Shown one piece after another: positions 25,986 through 39,179 of a stretch of DNA of 64,000 bases. The translations under genes were made by a program, and so were the position numbers. Source of the DNA: Sambucus nigra (taxonomy: Eukaryota; Streptophyta; Magnoliopsida; Dipsacales; Adoxaceae). Each line of letters begins with the position of its first letter. The stretch's first letter is position 1. The DNA lies in the NCBI GenBank assembly GCA_949130495.1, contig OX422207.1:374873868-374937867 (forward strand), read 5' to 3'. The notes below the pieces were generated by a model. It searched no databases and was not told the DNA's origin. It was given only the letters and a program-made list of their open reading frames with translations.

Positions 25986-28900
25986 TTACGTTTTCACCGT
26001 TCGATGGCTTATTTTTATGCTTAAGTCTAATTTTGTGCAAATATACGTCGTACACTCAAATCGGTAGCCCCGTGGCTACGCGGTCGATTTTTAAGGGTCA
26101 CATTGGTCCTGTGTGAGGCTTCATGACTCTTAGAGGACCGGGGGATGGCTGTTTTATGTTTTCACCCTTTGAGGGCATGCTTTTATGCTTAAGCCTTATT
26201 TTGTGCAAATTTTTGTCGTACACTCAAACCAGGAGCCACGTGACTACTCGGTCGGTTCCTAAGAGACACATTGGTCCCGTACGAGGCGTTCTTGACTCTT
26301 ACGGTACGGTTTTATGGTTGTTTTATGTTTGCAACCTTCTACGGCATATTTTTAAGCTTAAGTCTAATTTTGTCCAAATTTACGTCGTACATTCAAACCG
26401 GGAGCTCCGTGACTACGCGGTCGGTTCCTACGGGTCACATTACTCCCGTGCGAGGTGTTCGTGACTCTTACGAGACCGTTTTGGATCTATTTTATGTTTT
26501 CACCCTTTTATGGCATATTTTTATGCTTAAGTATATTTTTGTGCAAATTTACGTCGTACACTCAAAACCGGGAACCCCGTGACTACGCGATTTGTTCCTA
26601 CAAGTCACATTAGTCTCGTGCGAGGTGTTCATGACTCTTACGGGACCATTTTGTGTTTATTTTACGTTTGCACCCTTCGATGGTATGTTTTTATGCTTAA
26701 GTCAAACTTTTTTCAAATTCACGTCGTACACTCCAATCGGGAGCTCCATGACTACGCGATTGGTTCCTACGGGTCACATTGGTCCCGTGCAAGGCGTTCG
26801 TGACTCTTACGAAACTGTTTTGTGGTTGTTTTAAGTTTTGACCCTTCGATGGAATTTTTTTATGCTTAAGTCCAACTTTGTGCAAATTTATGCCGTACAC
26901 TCCAACCGGGAGCCTCGTGACTACGTGATCGGTTCCTACGAGTCACATGGGTCCCGTGCGAGGTGTTCGTGACTCTTACGGGACCATTTTGTGTTTGTTT
27001 TAAGTTTTCACCATTTGATGGCATTTTTCCATGCTTAAGCCTAACATTTTGTAAATTTATGTCGTACACTCCAACCGGGAGCCCCGTGACAATGCGATCA
27101 GTTCTTACGGGTCATGATGGTCCCATGCGAGCCGTTCGTGACTCTTATTGGACCGTTTTGTGTTTGTTTTACGTTTTCACACTTCGATGGCATATTTTTA
27201 TGGCTAACTGCATTTTTTTGCAAATTTACGTCGTACACTCCAACCGGGAGCCCCGTGACTACCCGGTCGGTTCCTACAAGTCACATTGGTCCCGTGCGAG
27301 TTGTTCGTGACACTTATGGGACTGTTTTGTGTTTGTTTTATGTTTTCACCCTTCGATGGCATATTTTTATGCTTAAGTCCAACTTTTTGCTAATTTACGT
27401 CGTACACTCCAACCGGGATCCCGTGATTATCCAATCGATTCCTACGAGTTACATTGGTCCCGTACGAGGTCTTCGTGACTCTCATTGGACCATTTTTTGT
27501 TTGTTTTACATTTTCAGCCTTTGATGGAAGGTTTTTAAGCTTAAGTCTATCTTTTTGCAAGTTTACGTCGTACACTCCAACCGGGAGCCCCGTGACTACG
27601 CGGTCGGTTCCTATGGGTCACAATGGCCCCGTGAGAGGCATTTGTGACTATTATGAGACCATTTTGTGTTTGTTTTACCTTTTCACCCTTCGATGGAATG
27701 TTTTTGTGCATAAGTCCAAACTTTTGTAAATTTATGTCATACCCTCCAACCGGGAGCTCCGTGACTACCCGGTAGATTCCTATGAGTCACATTGGTCCCG
27801 TGCATGGTGTTCGTGTCTCTTACCGAAACGATTTGTGACTATTTTATGTTTTCACCCTTTGAACACATGCTTTTATGCTTAATCTTATTTATTTATAACT
27901 TTACGTCGTACACTCAAACCGGGATCCCCGTTACTATGCGATCCGTTCCTACGGGTCACATTAGTCCCGTGCGAGGTGTTCGTGATTCTAACGTGACCGT
28001 TTTATTTTTGTTTTACGTTTTCACCCTCCGATGGCATGTTTTTATGCTTAAGTCTAACTTTTTTAAAATTTACATCGTACACTCAAACTGGGATCCCTGT
28101 GACTACACGGTCGGTACCTATGGGTCACATTGGTCTCGTGCGAGGCGTTCATGACTTTTACGGGACCGTTTTGTGTTTGTTTTACATTTTCACCCTATGA
28201 TGGCATATTTTTATGCTTAAGTCTAACTTTTTGCAAATTTACGTCGTACACTAAAACCGGGATCCCCGTGACTACGCGGTCGGTTTTTACGGGTCACATT
28301 AGTCCCCTACGAGGTGTTCGTGACTCTTACGGGACCGTTTTGTGTTTGTTTTATGTTTTCACCCTTCGATGGCTTATTTTTATGCTTAAGTCTAACTTTT
28401 TGTACATTTACATCGTACACTCAAACTGGGTACCCGATGACTACTTTATCTGTTCGTACGAGTCACATTGGTCCCATGCGAGGCGTTCGTGACTCTTATA
28501 GGGACGTTTTGTGGCTGTTTTACATTTTCACCCTTGGATGTCATGTTTTTATGCTTAAGTCCGAATTATATTAAATTTACGTCATACACTCAAATCGGGA
28601 GCCCTATGACTACGTGATCTATTCTTATGAGTCACATTGGTCCCGTGCGAGGTGTTCGTGACTCTTATCGAACCGATTTGTGGCTGTTTGATGCTTTCAC
28701 CCTTCGATGGCATGTTTTTATGCTTAAGTCCAACTTTTTGCAAATTTACGTCGTACACTCCAACCGGGATCCCCGTGACTACCTAATTGGTTCCTACGAG
28801 TCACATTGGTCCCGTGTGAGGTCTTTGTGACTCTTACTAGACCGTTTTGTGTTTGTTTTGCGTTTTCCCCTTTGATGGAATGTTTTTATACTTAAGTCTA

Positions 28901-29260
28901 ACTTTTTGCAAATTTACGTCGTACACTCCAATTGGGAGCTCCGTGACTACGCGATCGGTTCCTACGGGTCACGATGTTCCCGTGCGAGGCGTTCGCGATT
29001 ATTACGGGACCGTTTTGTGTTTGTTTTACATTTTCACCCTTCGAAGGCACGTTTTTGTGCTTAAGTCCAACCTTTTACAAATTTACGTCGTACCCTCCAA
29101 CTTGGAGCTCCGTGATTATGCAGTCGATTCTTACGAGTCACATTGGTCCCGTGCGTGCTGTTCTTGACTCTTACTGGACCGATTTGTGGCTATTTTATGT
29201 TTTCACCCTTCGATGGGATGATTTTATGCTTAAGTCTATTTATTTGCAGCTTTACGTCTT
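25986..29260. repeat. Higher-order block beta, copy 4
   Basis: Tandem partner of 22440-25985 at offset 3,546-3,548 bp. The GGGTGATGG motif has become GGGGGATGG (about 26139). The match weakens after about 29260, where copy 3 continues with a GGTACCTACCGG monomer and this copy with a GATCCGTTCC monomer. Of the beta pairs, copies 3 and 4 have the steadiest register, suggesting the most recent exchange. Confidence 0.8.
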
Positions 29261-30759
29261 ACACTTAAATCGGGGGCCCCGTGACTACGTGATCCGTTCC
29301 TACGGGTCACATTAGTCCCGTCCGAGGTGTTCGTGACTCTAACGGGACCGTTTTGGGTTTGTTTTACGTTTTCATCCTTCGATGGCATAATTTTATGCTT
29401 AAGTCTAATTATTGCAAATTTATGTCGTACACTCAAACCGGGAGCCCCGTGACTACGTGGTCAGTTCCTACGGGTCACATTGGTCCCGTGTGAGGCATTC
29501 GTGACTCTTACTGGATCGTTCTCTCTTTGTTTTAAGTTTTCACCCTTCGATGGCATGTTTTTAGGATTATGCCTAACTTTTTACAAATTTACGTCATACA
29601 CTCCAACCGGGAGCCCCATAACTACGTGGTCGATTCCTACGGGTCACGATGGTCTCGTGCGAGGCTTTCGTGACTCTTACGTAACCGTTTTTTTTTTGTT
29701 TTATGTTTTCACCCTTCGATGGCATGTGTTTATGCTTAAGTCAAACTTTTGGCAAATTTACGTCGTACACTCCAATCGGGAGCCCCGTGACTACCCGGTC
29801 GGTTCCTACGAGTCACATGGGTCCTGTGCGAGGTGTTCGTGACTCTTACGAGACCGTTTTGTGGTTGTGTTACATTTTCACCCTTCAATGGCATTTTTTA
29901 TGCTTAAGTCTAACTTTTTAAAAATTTATGTGGGACACTCAAATCGGGAGTCATGTGACTACGCAGTCGGTTCCTACGAGTCACATTGGTCCCGTACGAT
30001 GTGTTCGTGACACTTACCAGGGCAATTTGTGGCTGTTTTACGTTTTTAGCTTTCGATGAGATTTTTTATGCTTACGTCTAATTTTATCCAAATTTACGTC
30101 ATACACTCAAATCGGGAGCCCTGTGAATATGCGATTCCTTCCTACGGGTCACATTAGTCCCGTACGAGGTGCTCGTGACTATTATGGGACTGTTTTGTGT
30201 TTGTTTTATGTTTTTACCCTTCGATGGCAAATTTTTATGCTCCAGTCGAACTTTTTCCAAATTTACGACGTACACTCTAACCGGGAGCCTTGTGACAACG
30301 CGGTCGTTTTTATGGGTCACATTAGTCCCGTGCGAGTTGTTCGTGACTCTTATGGTACCGTTTTGTGTTTGGTTTACATTTTTAACCTTTGATGGAACGT
30401 TTTATGCTTAAGTCTAACTTTTTTAAAATTTACGTCGTACACTCAAATCGGGAGCCCCGTGACCATGCGATTTGTACCAATGGGTCACATTGGTCCCGTA
30501 TGAGGCGTTCGTGACTCGTACGGGACCATTTTGTGATTGTTTTATGTTTTCACCCTTCGATGGCATATTTTTATTCTTAAATCTAACTTTTCTCAAATTT
30601 TTACGTCATATACTAAAATCGAGAGCCCCGTGACTATGCAATCGGTTTCTATGGGTCACATTAGTCCCCTGCGAGGTGTTCTTGACTCTTACGGGACCAT
30701 TTTATGTTTATTTTATGTTTTCACCCTTCGATGGCATATTTTTATGCTTAACTCCAACT
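29261..30759. repeat. Satellite stretch between beta and gamma blocks
   Basis: About nine monomers in normal phase with small indels, for example a short monomer near 30300-30320 where CGGTCGTTTT lacks GTTCC. I did not identify a long partner block. No gene or mobile element is visible. Confidence 0.85.
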
Positions 30760-33660
30760 TTTTGCAAATTTACATCCTACACTCAAATCGGGAGCCTTGT
30801 GACTACTCGGTCGGTTCCTACAAGTCACATTGGTCCTGTGCGAGGTGTTCATGACTCTTACCGGACCGATTTGTGGCTATGTTACGTTTGCACCCTTCGA
30901 TGGCTTATTTTTATGCTTAAGTCTAATTTTGTGCAAATATACGTCGTACACTCAAACCGGGAGCATCGTGACTACGCGGTCGATTCCTAAGGGTCACATT
31001 GGTCCCGAGCGAGGCGTTCGTGACTCTTACAAGACCGATTTGTTGCTGTTTTATGTTTTCACCCTTCGAGGGCATGTTCTTATGCTTAAGTCTAATTTTG
31101 TGCAAATTTTCATCGTACACTCAAACTGGGATCCCCATGTCTACGCGGTCGGTTCATAAGGGTCACATTGGTTCCCTGCGAGGCGTTCTTGACTCTTACA
31201 GTACGGTTTTGTGGTTTTTTTATGTTTTCAACCTTTTATGTCAAATTTTTAATCTTTAGTCTAATTTTTTCCAAATTTACGTCGTACGTTCAAACAGGGA
31301 GCCACGTGGCTACGCGGTCAGTTCCTACGGGTTACATTAGTCCCGTGCGAGCTGTTCGTGACTCTTACGAGACCGTTTTTGATTTGTTTTATGTTTTCAC
31401 CCTTCTATGGCATATTTTTATGCTTAAGTATAATTTTGTGCAAAATTACCTCCTACACTCAAACCGGGAGCCCTGTGATTACGCAATCAGTTCCTATGGG
31501 TCACATTAGTCTCGTGCGAGGTGTTCGTGATTCTTACAAAACCGTTCGAAGTTTATTTTATGTTTGCACCCTTCGATGGTATGTTTTTATGCTTAAGTCA
31601 AACGTTTTGCAAAATTACATCGTACACTTCAATCGGGAGCCCCATGACTACGCGGTCGGTTCCTACGGGTCACATTGGTCCCGTGGGAGGCATTTGTGAC
31701 TCTTACTGGATCATTTTGTGTTTGTTTTACATTTTCACCCTTTGATGGCATGTTTTTATGTTTAAGTCCAACTTTTTACAAATTTACGTCATACACTCCA
31801 ATCGAGAGCCCCGTAACTACGCGGTCGGTTCCTACGAGTCATATTGGTCCCAATTGAGGTGTTCGTGACTCTTACCGGACCAATTGGTGGATGTTTTACA
31901 TTTTCACCCTTTGATTGCATGTTTTTATGCTTAAGTCTAATTTTGTATAATTTTTCATCGTACACACAAATCGGGAGCTCCGTGACTACGTGGTCGTTTC
32001 CTACAGGTCACATTGGTCCCGTGCGAGTTATTCGTGACTTTTACCTGATTGATTTCTGGATGTTTTATGTTTTCACCCTTCGATGGCATGTTTTTATGCT
32101 TAAGTCTTATTTTGTGCAAATTTACGTCGTACACTTAAATCGGGAGCCCGTGACTACGCGATCGATACCTACGAGTCACATTGGTCCCGTGCGAGGTGTT
32201 ATTGACTCTTACTGGACCGTTTTGTGTTGGTTTTATTTTTTCACCCTTCGATAGCATATTTTTATGCTTAAGTCTAATTTTTTGTAAATTCACGTCGTAC
32301 ACTGAAACCGGGAGGCCCGTGACTATGCGATCTGTTCCTACGGGTCACATTGATCCCGTGCGAGGCGTTCGTGACTCATACGGGACCGTTTTGTGGCTAT
32401 TTTATGTTTTTACCCTTCGATGGCATGTTTTTGTTCTTAAGTGAACCGTTTTGTATATTTACATCGTACCCTCCAACGGGGGGCCTCGTGACTATGATGT
32501 CTGTTCCTACGAGTCACATGGGTTCCGTGCGAAGTGTTCGTGACTCTTACGGGACCGTTTTGTGTTTGTTTTACGTTTTCACCCTTCGATGGAATTTTTT
32601 TTATGCTTAAGTCTAACGTTTTGCAAATTTACGTCGGACACTCAAACCGAAAGCCACGTGAGAACGTGGTCAGTTCCTACGAGTCATATTGGTTCCGTGT
32701 GAGGGGTTTGTGACTCTTACACGACCGTTTTGTGTTTGTTTTAAGTTTTCATCCTTCGATGGCATGTTTTCATGCTTAAGCCTAACTTTTTACAAATTTA
32801 AGTCGTACACTCTAACCGGGAGCCCCGTGACTACGCGGTCGGTTCCTACGGATCACGATGGTCACATGCGAGGCGTTCGTGACTCTTACGGGACCATGTT
32901 TTGTTTGTTTTACATTTCCACCCTTCGATGACATGTTTTTATGCTTAAGTCTAACTTTTTGCAAATTTACGTCGTACACTCTAATCGGGAGCCCCGTGAC
33001 TTCCCGATCGGTTCCTACGAGTCCCATTTGTCCCGTGCGAGGTCTTCGTGACTCTTACTGGACTGTTTTGTGTTTGTTTTATGTTTTCACCCTTCGATGG
33101 GGTGTTTTTATGCTTAAGTCTAACTTTTTGCAAATTTACGTCGTACACTCCAACTGGGAGCCCTGTGACTACGCGATCGATTCCTACGGGTCACATTGGT
33201 CCCGTGTGAGGGGTTCGTGACTCTTATATGACCGTTTTGTGTTTATTTTACGTTTTCACCCTTTTATGGCATAATTTTATGCGTATATCTATCTTTTCTC
33301 AAATTTACGTCCTACACTCAAATCGGGAGCCCCGTGACTACGCAGTCGGTTCCTACAGGTCACGATGGTCCCGTGTGAGGTGTTCGTAATTCTAACGGGA
33401 CTGTTTTGTGTTTGTTTTATGTTTTCACCCTTCGATGGCATATTTTTATGCTTAAGTCCAACTTTTTGCTAATTTACGTCGTACACACCAACCAGGAGGC
33501 CCGTGACTACGTGGTCGGTTCCTACGGGTCACATTAGTCCCGTGTGAGGCGTTCATGATTTTGACGGGTCCTTTTTGTGTTTGTTTTACATTTTCACCCT
33601 TCAATGGTATGTTTTTATGCTTAAGTCCAACTTATTGTAAATTTACGTCGTACACTAGAA
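30760..33660. repeat. Higher-order block gamma, copy 3
   Basis: Matches copy 1 at an offset of about 16,318-16,324 bp and copy 4 at 5,395-5,399 bp. The CCCAATTGAGG marker is at 31849. Comparing about 280 bp from 15525 and from 31844 shows the same unusual order of variants with roughly 7% differences by eye. An ATATACG monomer (about 30940) and a CGTACGTTC monomer (about 31285) belong to the same series. Confidence 0.85.
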
Positions 33661-34780
33661 CCGGTTGCCCCGTGACTACGAGTTCGATTCCTACGAGTCA
33701 CATTTGTCCCGTGGGAGGTGTTCTGACTCTTATCGGACCAATTTGTGGCTATTTTGTGTTTTCACCCTTCGATGGCTTATTTTTAGGGTTAAGTTTAATT
33801 TTGTGCAAATATACGTCGTACACTCAAACCAGGAACCCCGTCACTACGCGGGTCGGTTCCTATAGGTCACATTAGTCCCGTGCGAGGTGTTCGTGACTCT
33901 TTGAGGACTGATTTGTGGCGGTTTTTCATTTTCACCCTTGGATGGGTTGTTTTTATGCTTAAGTCTAATTTTGTACAAATTTACGTCGTACACTCAAACC
34001 GGGAGCCCCCATGACTATGCGGTCAGTACCTATGGGTCACATTGGTCCCGTGCGAGGCGTTCGTGACTCTTATGGGACCGTTTTGTGTTTGTTTTATGTT
34101 TTCACCCTTCGATGAAATTTTTTATGCTTAAGTCTAACTTCTTGTAAATTTACGTCGTACACTCAAACCGGGAGCCCCTGATTACGTGGTCGGTTTCTAT
34201 GGGTCACATTAGTCCCCTGCGAGGTGTTCGCCACTCTTACGGGACCGATTTGTGGCTGTGTTATGTTTTCGATGGTTTAGTTTTATGCTTAAGTCTAATT
34301 TTGTGCAAATATACGTCGTACACTCAAACCGAGAACCCCGTGACTACGCGGTCGGTTCCTAAGGCTCACATTGGTCCTGAGCGCGGCATTCTTGACTCTT
34401 ACAGTATAGTTTTATGGTTTTTTGTTTCATTTTCACCCTTCTATGGCATATTTTTAAGTTTAAGTCTAACTTTGTCAAAATTTACGTCGTACATTCAAAC
34501 CGGGAGCCCCGTGGCTACGCGGTCGGTTCCTGTGGGTCACATTAGTCCCGTGCGAGGTGTTCGTGACTCTTACGAGACCGTTTGGATAGGTATTATATTT
34601 TCACCCTTCTATGACATATTTTTATGCTTAAGTATAATTTTGTCCAAATTTACGTCGTACACTCAAACCGGGAGTCCCGTGACTATACGATAAGTTCCTA
34701 CGGTTCACATTAGTCTGGTGCGAGGTGTTCGTGACTCTTACGGGACCATTTTGGGTTTATTTTACGTTTGCACCCTTCGA
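33661..34780. repeat. Satellite stretch with a fused and a shortened monomer
   Basis: Near 34268 TTATGTTTTC runs into GATGGTTTAG, losing about ten bases of the CACCCTTC landmark. Near 34375-34420 the order seen in gamma copy 3 (31.0-31.2 kb) is shortened by about one monomer: a GGTCCTGAGCG left part joins a TTACAGTATAG right part. The remaining monomers are ordinary. Confidence 0.7.
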
Positions 34781-34789
34781 TGGTATGTT

Positions 34790-36155
34790 TTTATGCTTAA
34801 GTCAAAATTTTTGCAAATTTACGTCGTACACTCCAATCGGGAGCCCCATGATTACGCGGTCGATTCCTACGGGTCACATTGGTCCCGTGCGAGGCCTTCG
34901 TGACTCTTGTGGACCGTTTTGTGTTTGTTTTACATTTTCACCGTTCGATGTCATGGTTTTATGCTTAAGTCCAACTCTATACAAATTTACGTCGTACACT
35001 CCAACTGCGAGCCCCGTGACTACGCAGTCGGTTCCTACGAGTCACACTGGTCCCGTGCGAGGTGTTCGTGACTCTTATCAAACCGATTGGTGGATGTTTT
35101 ATGTTTTCACCCTTCGATGGCATGTTTTAATGCTTAAGTCCAATTTTGTGCAAATTTTCATCATACACTCAAATCGGGAGCCCTGTGACTACGTGGTCGT
35201 TTCCTACGGGACACATTGTTGCCATGCGAGGTGTTCGTGACTCTTACCTAAGCGATTATTGGCTGTTTTACATTTTCACCCTTCGATGTCATGTTTTTAT
35301 GCTTAAATCTTATTTTTTTCAAATTTACGTCGTACACTCAAACTGGGAGCTCCGTGACTACGCAGTCGATTCTTATGACTCACATTGGTCCCATGTGATG
35401 CGTTCGTGACTCTTACCGGACCGTTTTGTTGCTGTTTTTCATTTTTAACCTTTTATGGCATATTTTTATGCTTAAGTATAATTTTTTGCAAATTGACGTC
35501 GTACACTGTAATCGGGAGCTCCGTGACTATGCAGTTGGTTCCTACGAGTCACATTGGTCCCGTGCGAGGCGCTCGTGACTCTTACGGGACCATTTTCTGG
35601 ATGTTTTATGTTTTCACCCTTCGATGGCATGTCTTTATCCTTAAGTCCAATATTTTGTAAATTTACGTCGTACACTCCAACCGGGAGCCTCGTGACTACG
35701 CGGTCGGTTCCTACGAGTCACATGGATCCCGTGGGAGGTGTTCGTGACTCTTACGGGACCGTTTTAAGTCTCTTTTAAATTTTCACACTTCAATGGCATT
35801 TTTTTATGCTTAGGTCTAACTTTTTGGAAATTTACGTCAGACACTCAAACCGGGAGCCACGTGACTATGCGGTCAGTTCCTACGGGTCACTTGGTCCTGT
35901 GTGAGGTGTTTTTGACTCTTACTGGACCGTTTTGTGTTTATTTTACGTTTTCATCCTTCGATGGCATGTTTTCATGCTTAAGCCTAACTTTTTACAAATT
36001 TACGTCGTACAGTCTAACCGGCAGCCCCGTGACTATGCGGTTGGTTCCTACGGGTCACGATGGTCCCGTGCGAGGCATTCGTGACTCTTACGGGACCATT
36101 TTGTGTTTGTTTTACATTTTCACCATTCGATGGCATGTTTTTGTGCGTAAGTCTA
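34790..36155. repeat. Higher-order block delta, copy 1
   Basis: Eight monomers matched to 39180-40545 at an offset of 4,390-4,391 bp (26 monomers would be 4,394). Matched points: CATGGTTTTATG at 34952 and 39343, the GATTGGTGGATG monomer, a CACATTGTTGCCATG monomer at about 35213 and its partner, and GGCATGTCTTT at about 35628 and 40018. It begins with the M0-M4 cassette described at 45250. Confidence 0.8.
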
Positions 36156-36159
36156 ACTT

Positions 36160-39055
36160 TTGGCAAATTTACATCGTACACTCAAATCGGGAGCCCCGTG
36201 ACTACTCGGTCGATTCCTACGAGTCACATTGGTCCTGTGCGAGGTGTTCGTGACTCTTACCAGACCGATTTGTGGCTGTGTTACGTTTTCACCCTTCGAT
36301 GGCTTATTTTTATGCTTAAGTATAATTTTGTGCAAATATACATCGTACACTCAAACCGGGAGCCTCGTGACTACGCGGTCGGTTCCTAAGGGTCACATTG
36401 GTCCTGTGCGAGGCGTTCGTGACTCTTACATGACTGCTTTGTTGCTCTTTTATGTTTCCACCCTTCGAGGGCATGTTTTTATGCTTATGTCTAATTTTGT
36501 GCAAATTTTCGTCGTACACTCAAACCGAGAGCCCCGTTTCTACGCGGTCGGTTCCTACGAGACACATTGGTCCCGTGCGAGGCGTTCTTAACTCTTACAA
36601 TACGGTTTTGTGGTTGTTTTACGTTTTCACCCTTCTATGGCATATTTTAAGCTTAAGTCTAATTTTTTCCAAATTTACGTCGTACATTCAAATCGGGATC
36701 CCCGTGGCTACGCGGTCGGTTCCGACGGGTCATATTTGTCCCGTGTGAGCTGTTCGTAACTATTAAGAGACCGTTTTGGATTTGTTTTACGTTTTCACCC
36801 ATCTATGGCATATTTTTATGCTTAAGTATAATTTTGTGCAAAATTACCTTGTACACTCAAATCGGGAGCCCCTTGACTACGTGATCAGTTCCTACGGGTC
36901 ACATTAGTCTCGTGCAAGGTGTTCGTGATTCTTACGGCACCGTTTTGTGTTTATTTTACGTTTGCACCCTTCGATGGTATATTTTTCTGCTTAAGTTAAA
37001 TGTTTTGCAAATTTACGTCATACACTCCAATCGGGAGCCCCATGACTACGCGGTCGGTTCCTACGGGTCACATTGGTCCCGTGGGAGGCCTTTGTGACTC
37101 TTACTGGACCGTTTTGTGTTTGTTTTACGCTTTCACCCTTCGATGGCATGTTTTTATGTTAAGTCCAACTTTTTACAAATTTACGTCAGACACTCCAATC
37201 GAGAGCCCCGTGACTACGCGATCGGTTCCTACGAGTCATATTGGTACCAATTGAGGTGTTCGTGACTCTTATCGGACCGATTGGTGGATGTTTTACATTT
37301 TCACCCTTTGATTGCATGTTTTTTTGATTAAGTCTAATTTTGTACAATTTTTCATCGTACACTCAAATCGGGAGCTCCGTGACTACGTGGTCGGTTTCTA
37401 CAGGTCACATTGGTCCAGTGCGAGTTATTCGTGACTCTTACCTGATTGATTTCTGGATGTTTATGTTTTCCCCCTTCGATGGGATGTTTTTATGCTTAAG
37501 TCTTATTTTGTGCAAATTTACGTCGTACACTTAAATCGGGAGCCCGTGACTACGCGGTCGATACCTACGAGTCTCATTGGTCCCGTGCGAGGTGTTATTG
37601 ACTCTTACTGGACCGTTCTCTGTTGGTTTTATTTTTTCACCCTTCGATTGCATATTTTTATGCTTAAGTCTAATTTTTTGTAAATTCACGTCGTACACTA
37701 AAATCGGGAGGCCCGTGACTATGCGATCGGTTCCTACGGGTCACATTGATCCCGTGCGAGGCGTCCGTGACTCATACGGGACCGTTTTGTGGCTGTTTTA
37801 TGTTTTCACCCTTCGATGGCATATTTTTGTGCTTAAGTCAACCGTTATGTAAATTTACATCGTACACTCCTACAGGGTGCCTCGTGACTACGCTGTCTAT
37901 TCCTATGAGTCACATGGGTCCCGTGCGAAGTGTTCGTGACTCTTACGGGACCGTTTTGTGTTTATTTTACATTTTCACCCTTCGATGGAATTTTTTTATG
38001 CTTAAGTCTAACTATTTGCAAATTTACGTCGGACACTCAAATCGGGAGCCACGTGAGTACGCGGTCAGTTCCTACGGGTCATATTGGTCCCGTGTGAGGG
38101 GTTTGTGACTATTACGGGACCGTTTTGTGTTTGTTTTAAGTTTTCATCCTTCGATGGCATGTTTTCATGCTTAAGCCTAACTTTTTACAAATTTAAGTCA
38201 TACACTGTAACCGGGAGCTCCGTGACTACGCGGTCGGTTCCTACGGGTCACGATGGTCCCGTGCGAGGCGTTCGTGACTCTTACGGGACTATTTTGTGTT
38301 TGTTTTACATTTTCACCCTTCGACGACATGTTTTTATGCTTAAGTCTAACTTTTTGCAAATTTACGTCGTACACTCTGATCGGGGGTCCCGTGACTTCCC
38401 GATCGGTTCCTACGAGTCCCATTGGTCCCGTGCGAGCTCTTCGTGACTATTAGTGGACTGTTTTGTGATTATTTTATGTTTTCACCCTTCGATGGGGTGT
38501 TTTTATGCTTAAGTCTAACTTTTTTGCAAATTTACATCGTACACTCCAACCGGGAGCCCCGTGACTACGCGATCGGTTCCTATGGGTCCCATTAGTCCCG
38601 TGCGAGGCGTTCGTGACTCTTACAGGACCGTTTTGTGTTTGTTTTAGGTTTTCACCCTTTGATGGCATAATTTTATGCATATATCTAACTTTTTTCAAAT
38701 TTACGTCATACACTCAAACCGGGAGCCCCGTGACTACGCAGTCGGTTCCTATGGGTCACGATGGTCCCGTGTGAGGTGTTCGTGATTCTAACGGGACCGT
38801 TTTGTGTTTGTTTTATGTTTTCACCCTTCGATGGCATATTTTTATGCTTAAGTCTAACTTTTTGTAAATTTACGTCGTACACTCCAACCAGTAGGCCCGT
38901 GACTACGCGGTCGGTTCTTACGGGTCACATTAGTCCCGTGCGAGGCGTTCGTGATTTTGACAGGTCCTTCTTGTGTTTGTTTTAAATTTTCACCCTTCAA
39001 TGGCATGTTTTTATGCTTAAGTCCAACTTATTGTAAATTTACGTTGTACACTCGA
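36160..39055. repeat. Higher-order block gamma, copy 4
   Basis: Partner of 30760-33660 at a steady 5,395-5,399 bp (32 monomers would be 5,408). It carries all gamma markers: CCAATTGAGG at 37248, GAGTTATT, TGATTGATTTCTGG, TGTTGGTTTTATT and the monomer with GTGATTCTAACGGG (about 38781). The match stops near 39055. It sits between the two delta copies, so delta-gamma-delta looks like part of a larger compound unit. Confidence 0.85.
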
Positions 39056-39179
39056 ACCGGGAGCCCCGTGATTTCCCGATAGGTTCCTACGGGTCACATT
39101 AGTCCCGTGCGAGGCGTTCGTGATTTTGACGGGTCCTTTTTGTGTTAGTTTTACATTTTCACCCTTTGATGGTATGTTT

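Noticed and set aside
33781..33790. Plant-type telomere repeat TTTAGGG (also at 41711-41720)
   Set aside because: Single occurrences of TTTTAGGGTT sit exactly where neighbours have TTTTATGCTT. They are point variants of the monomer, not telomeric tracts.
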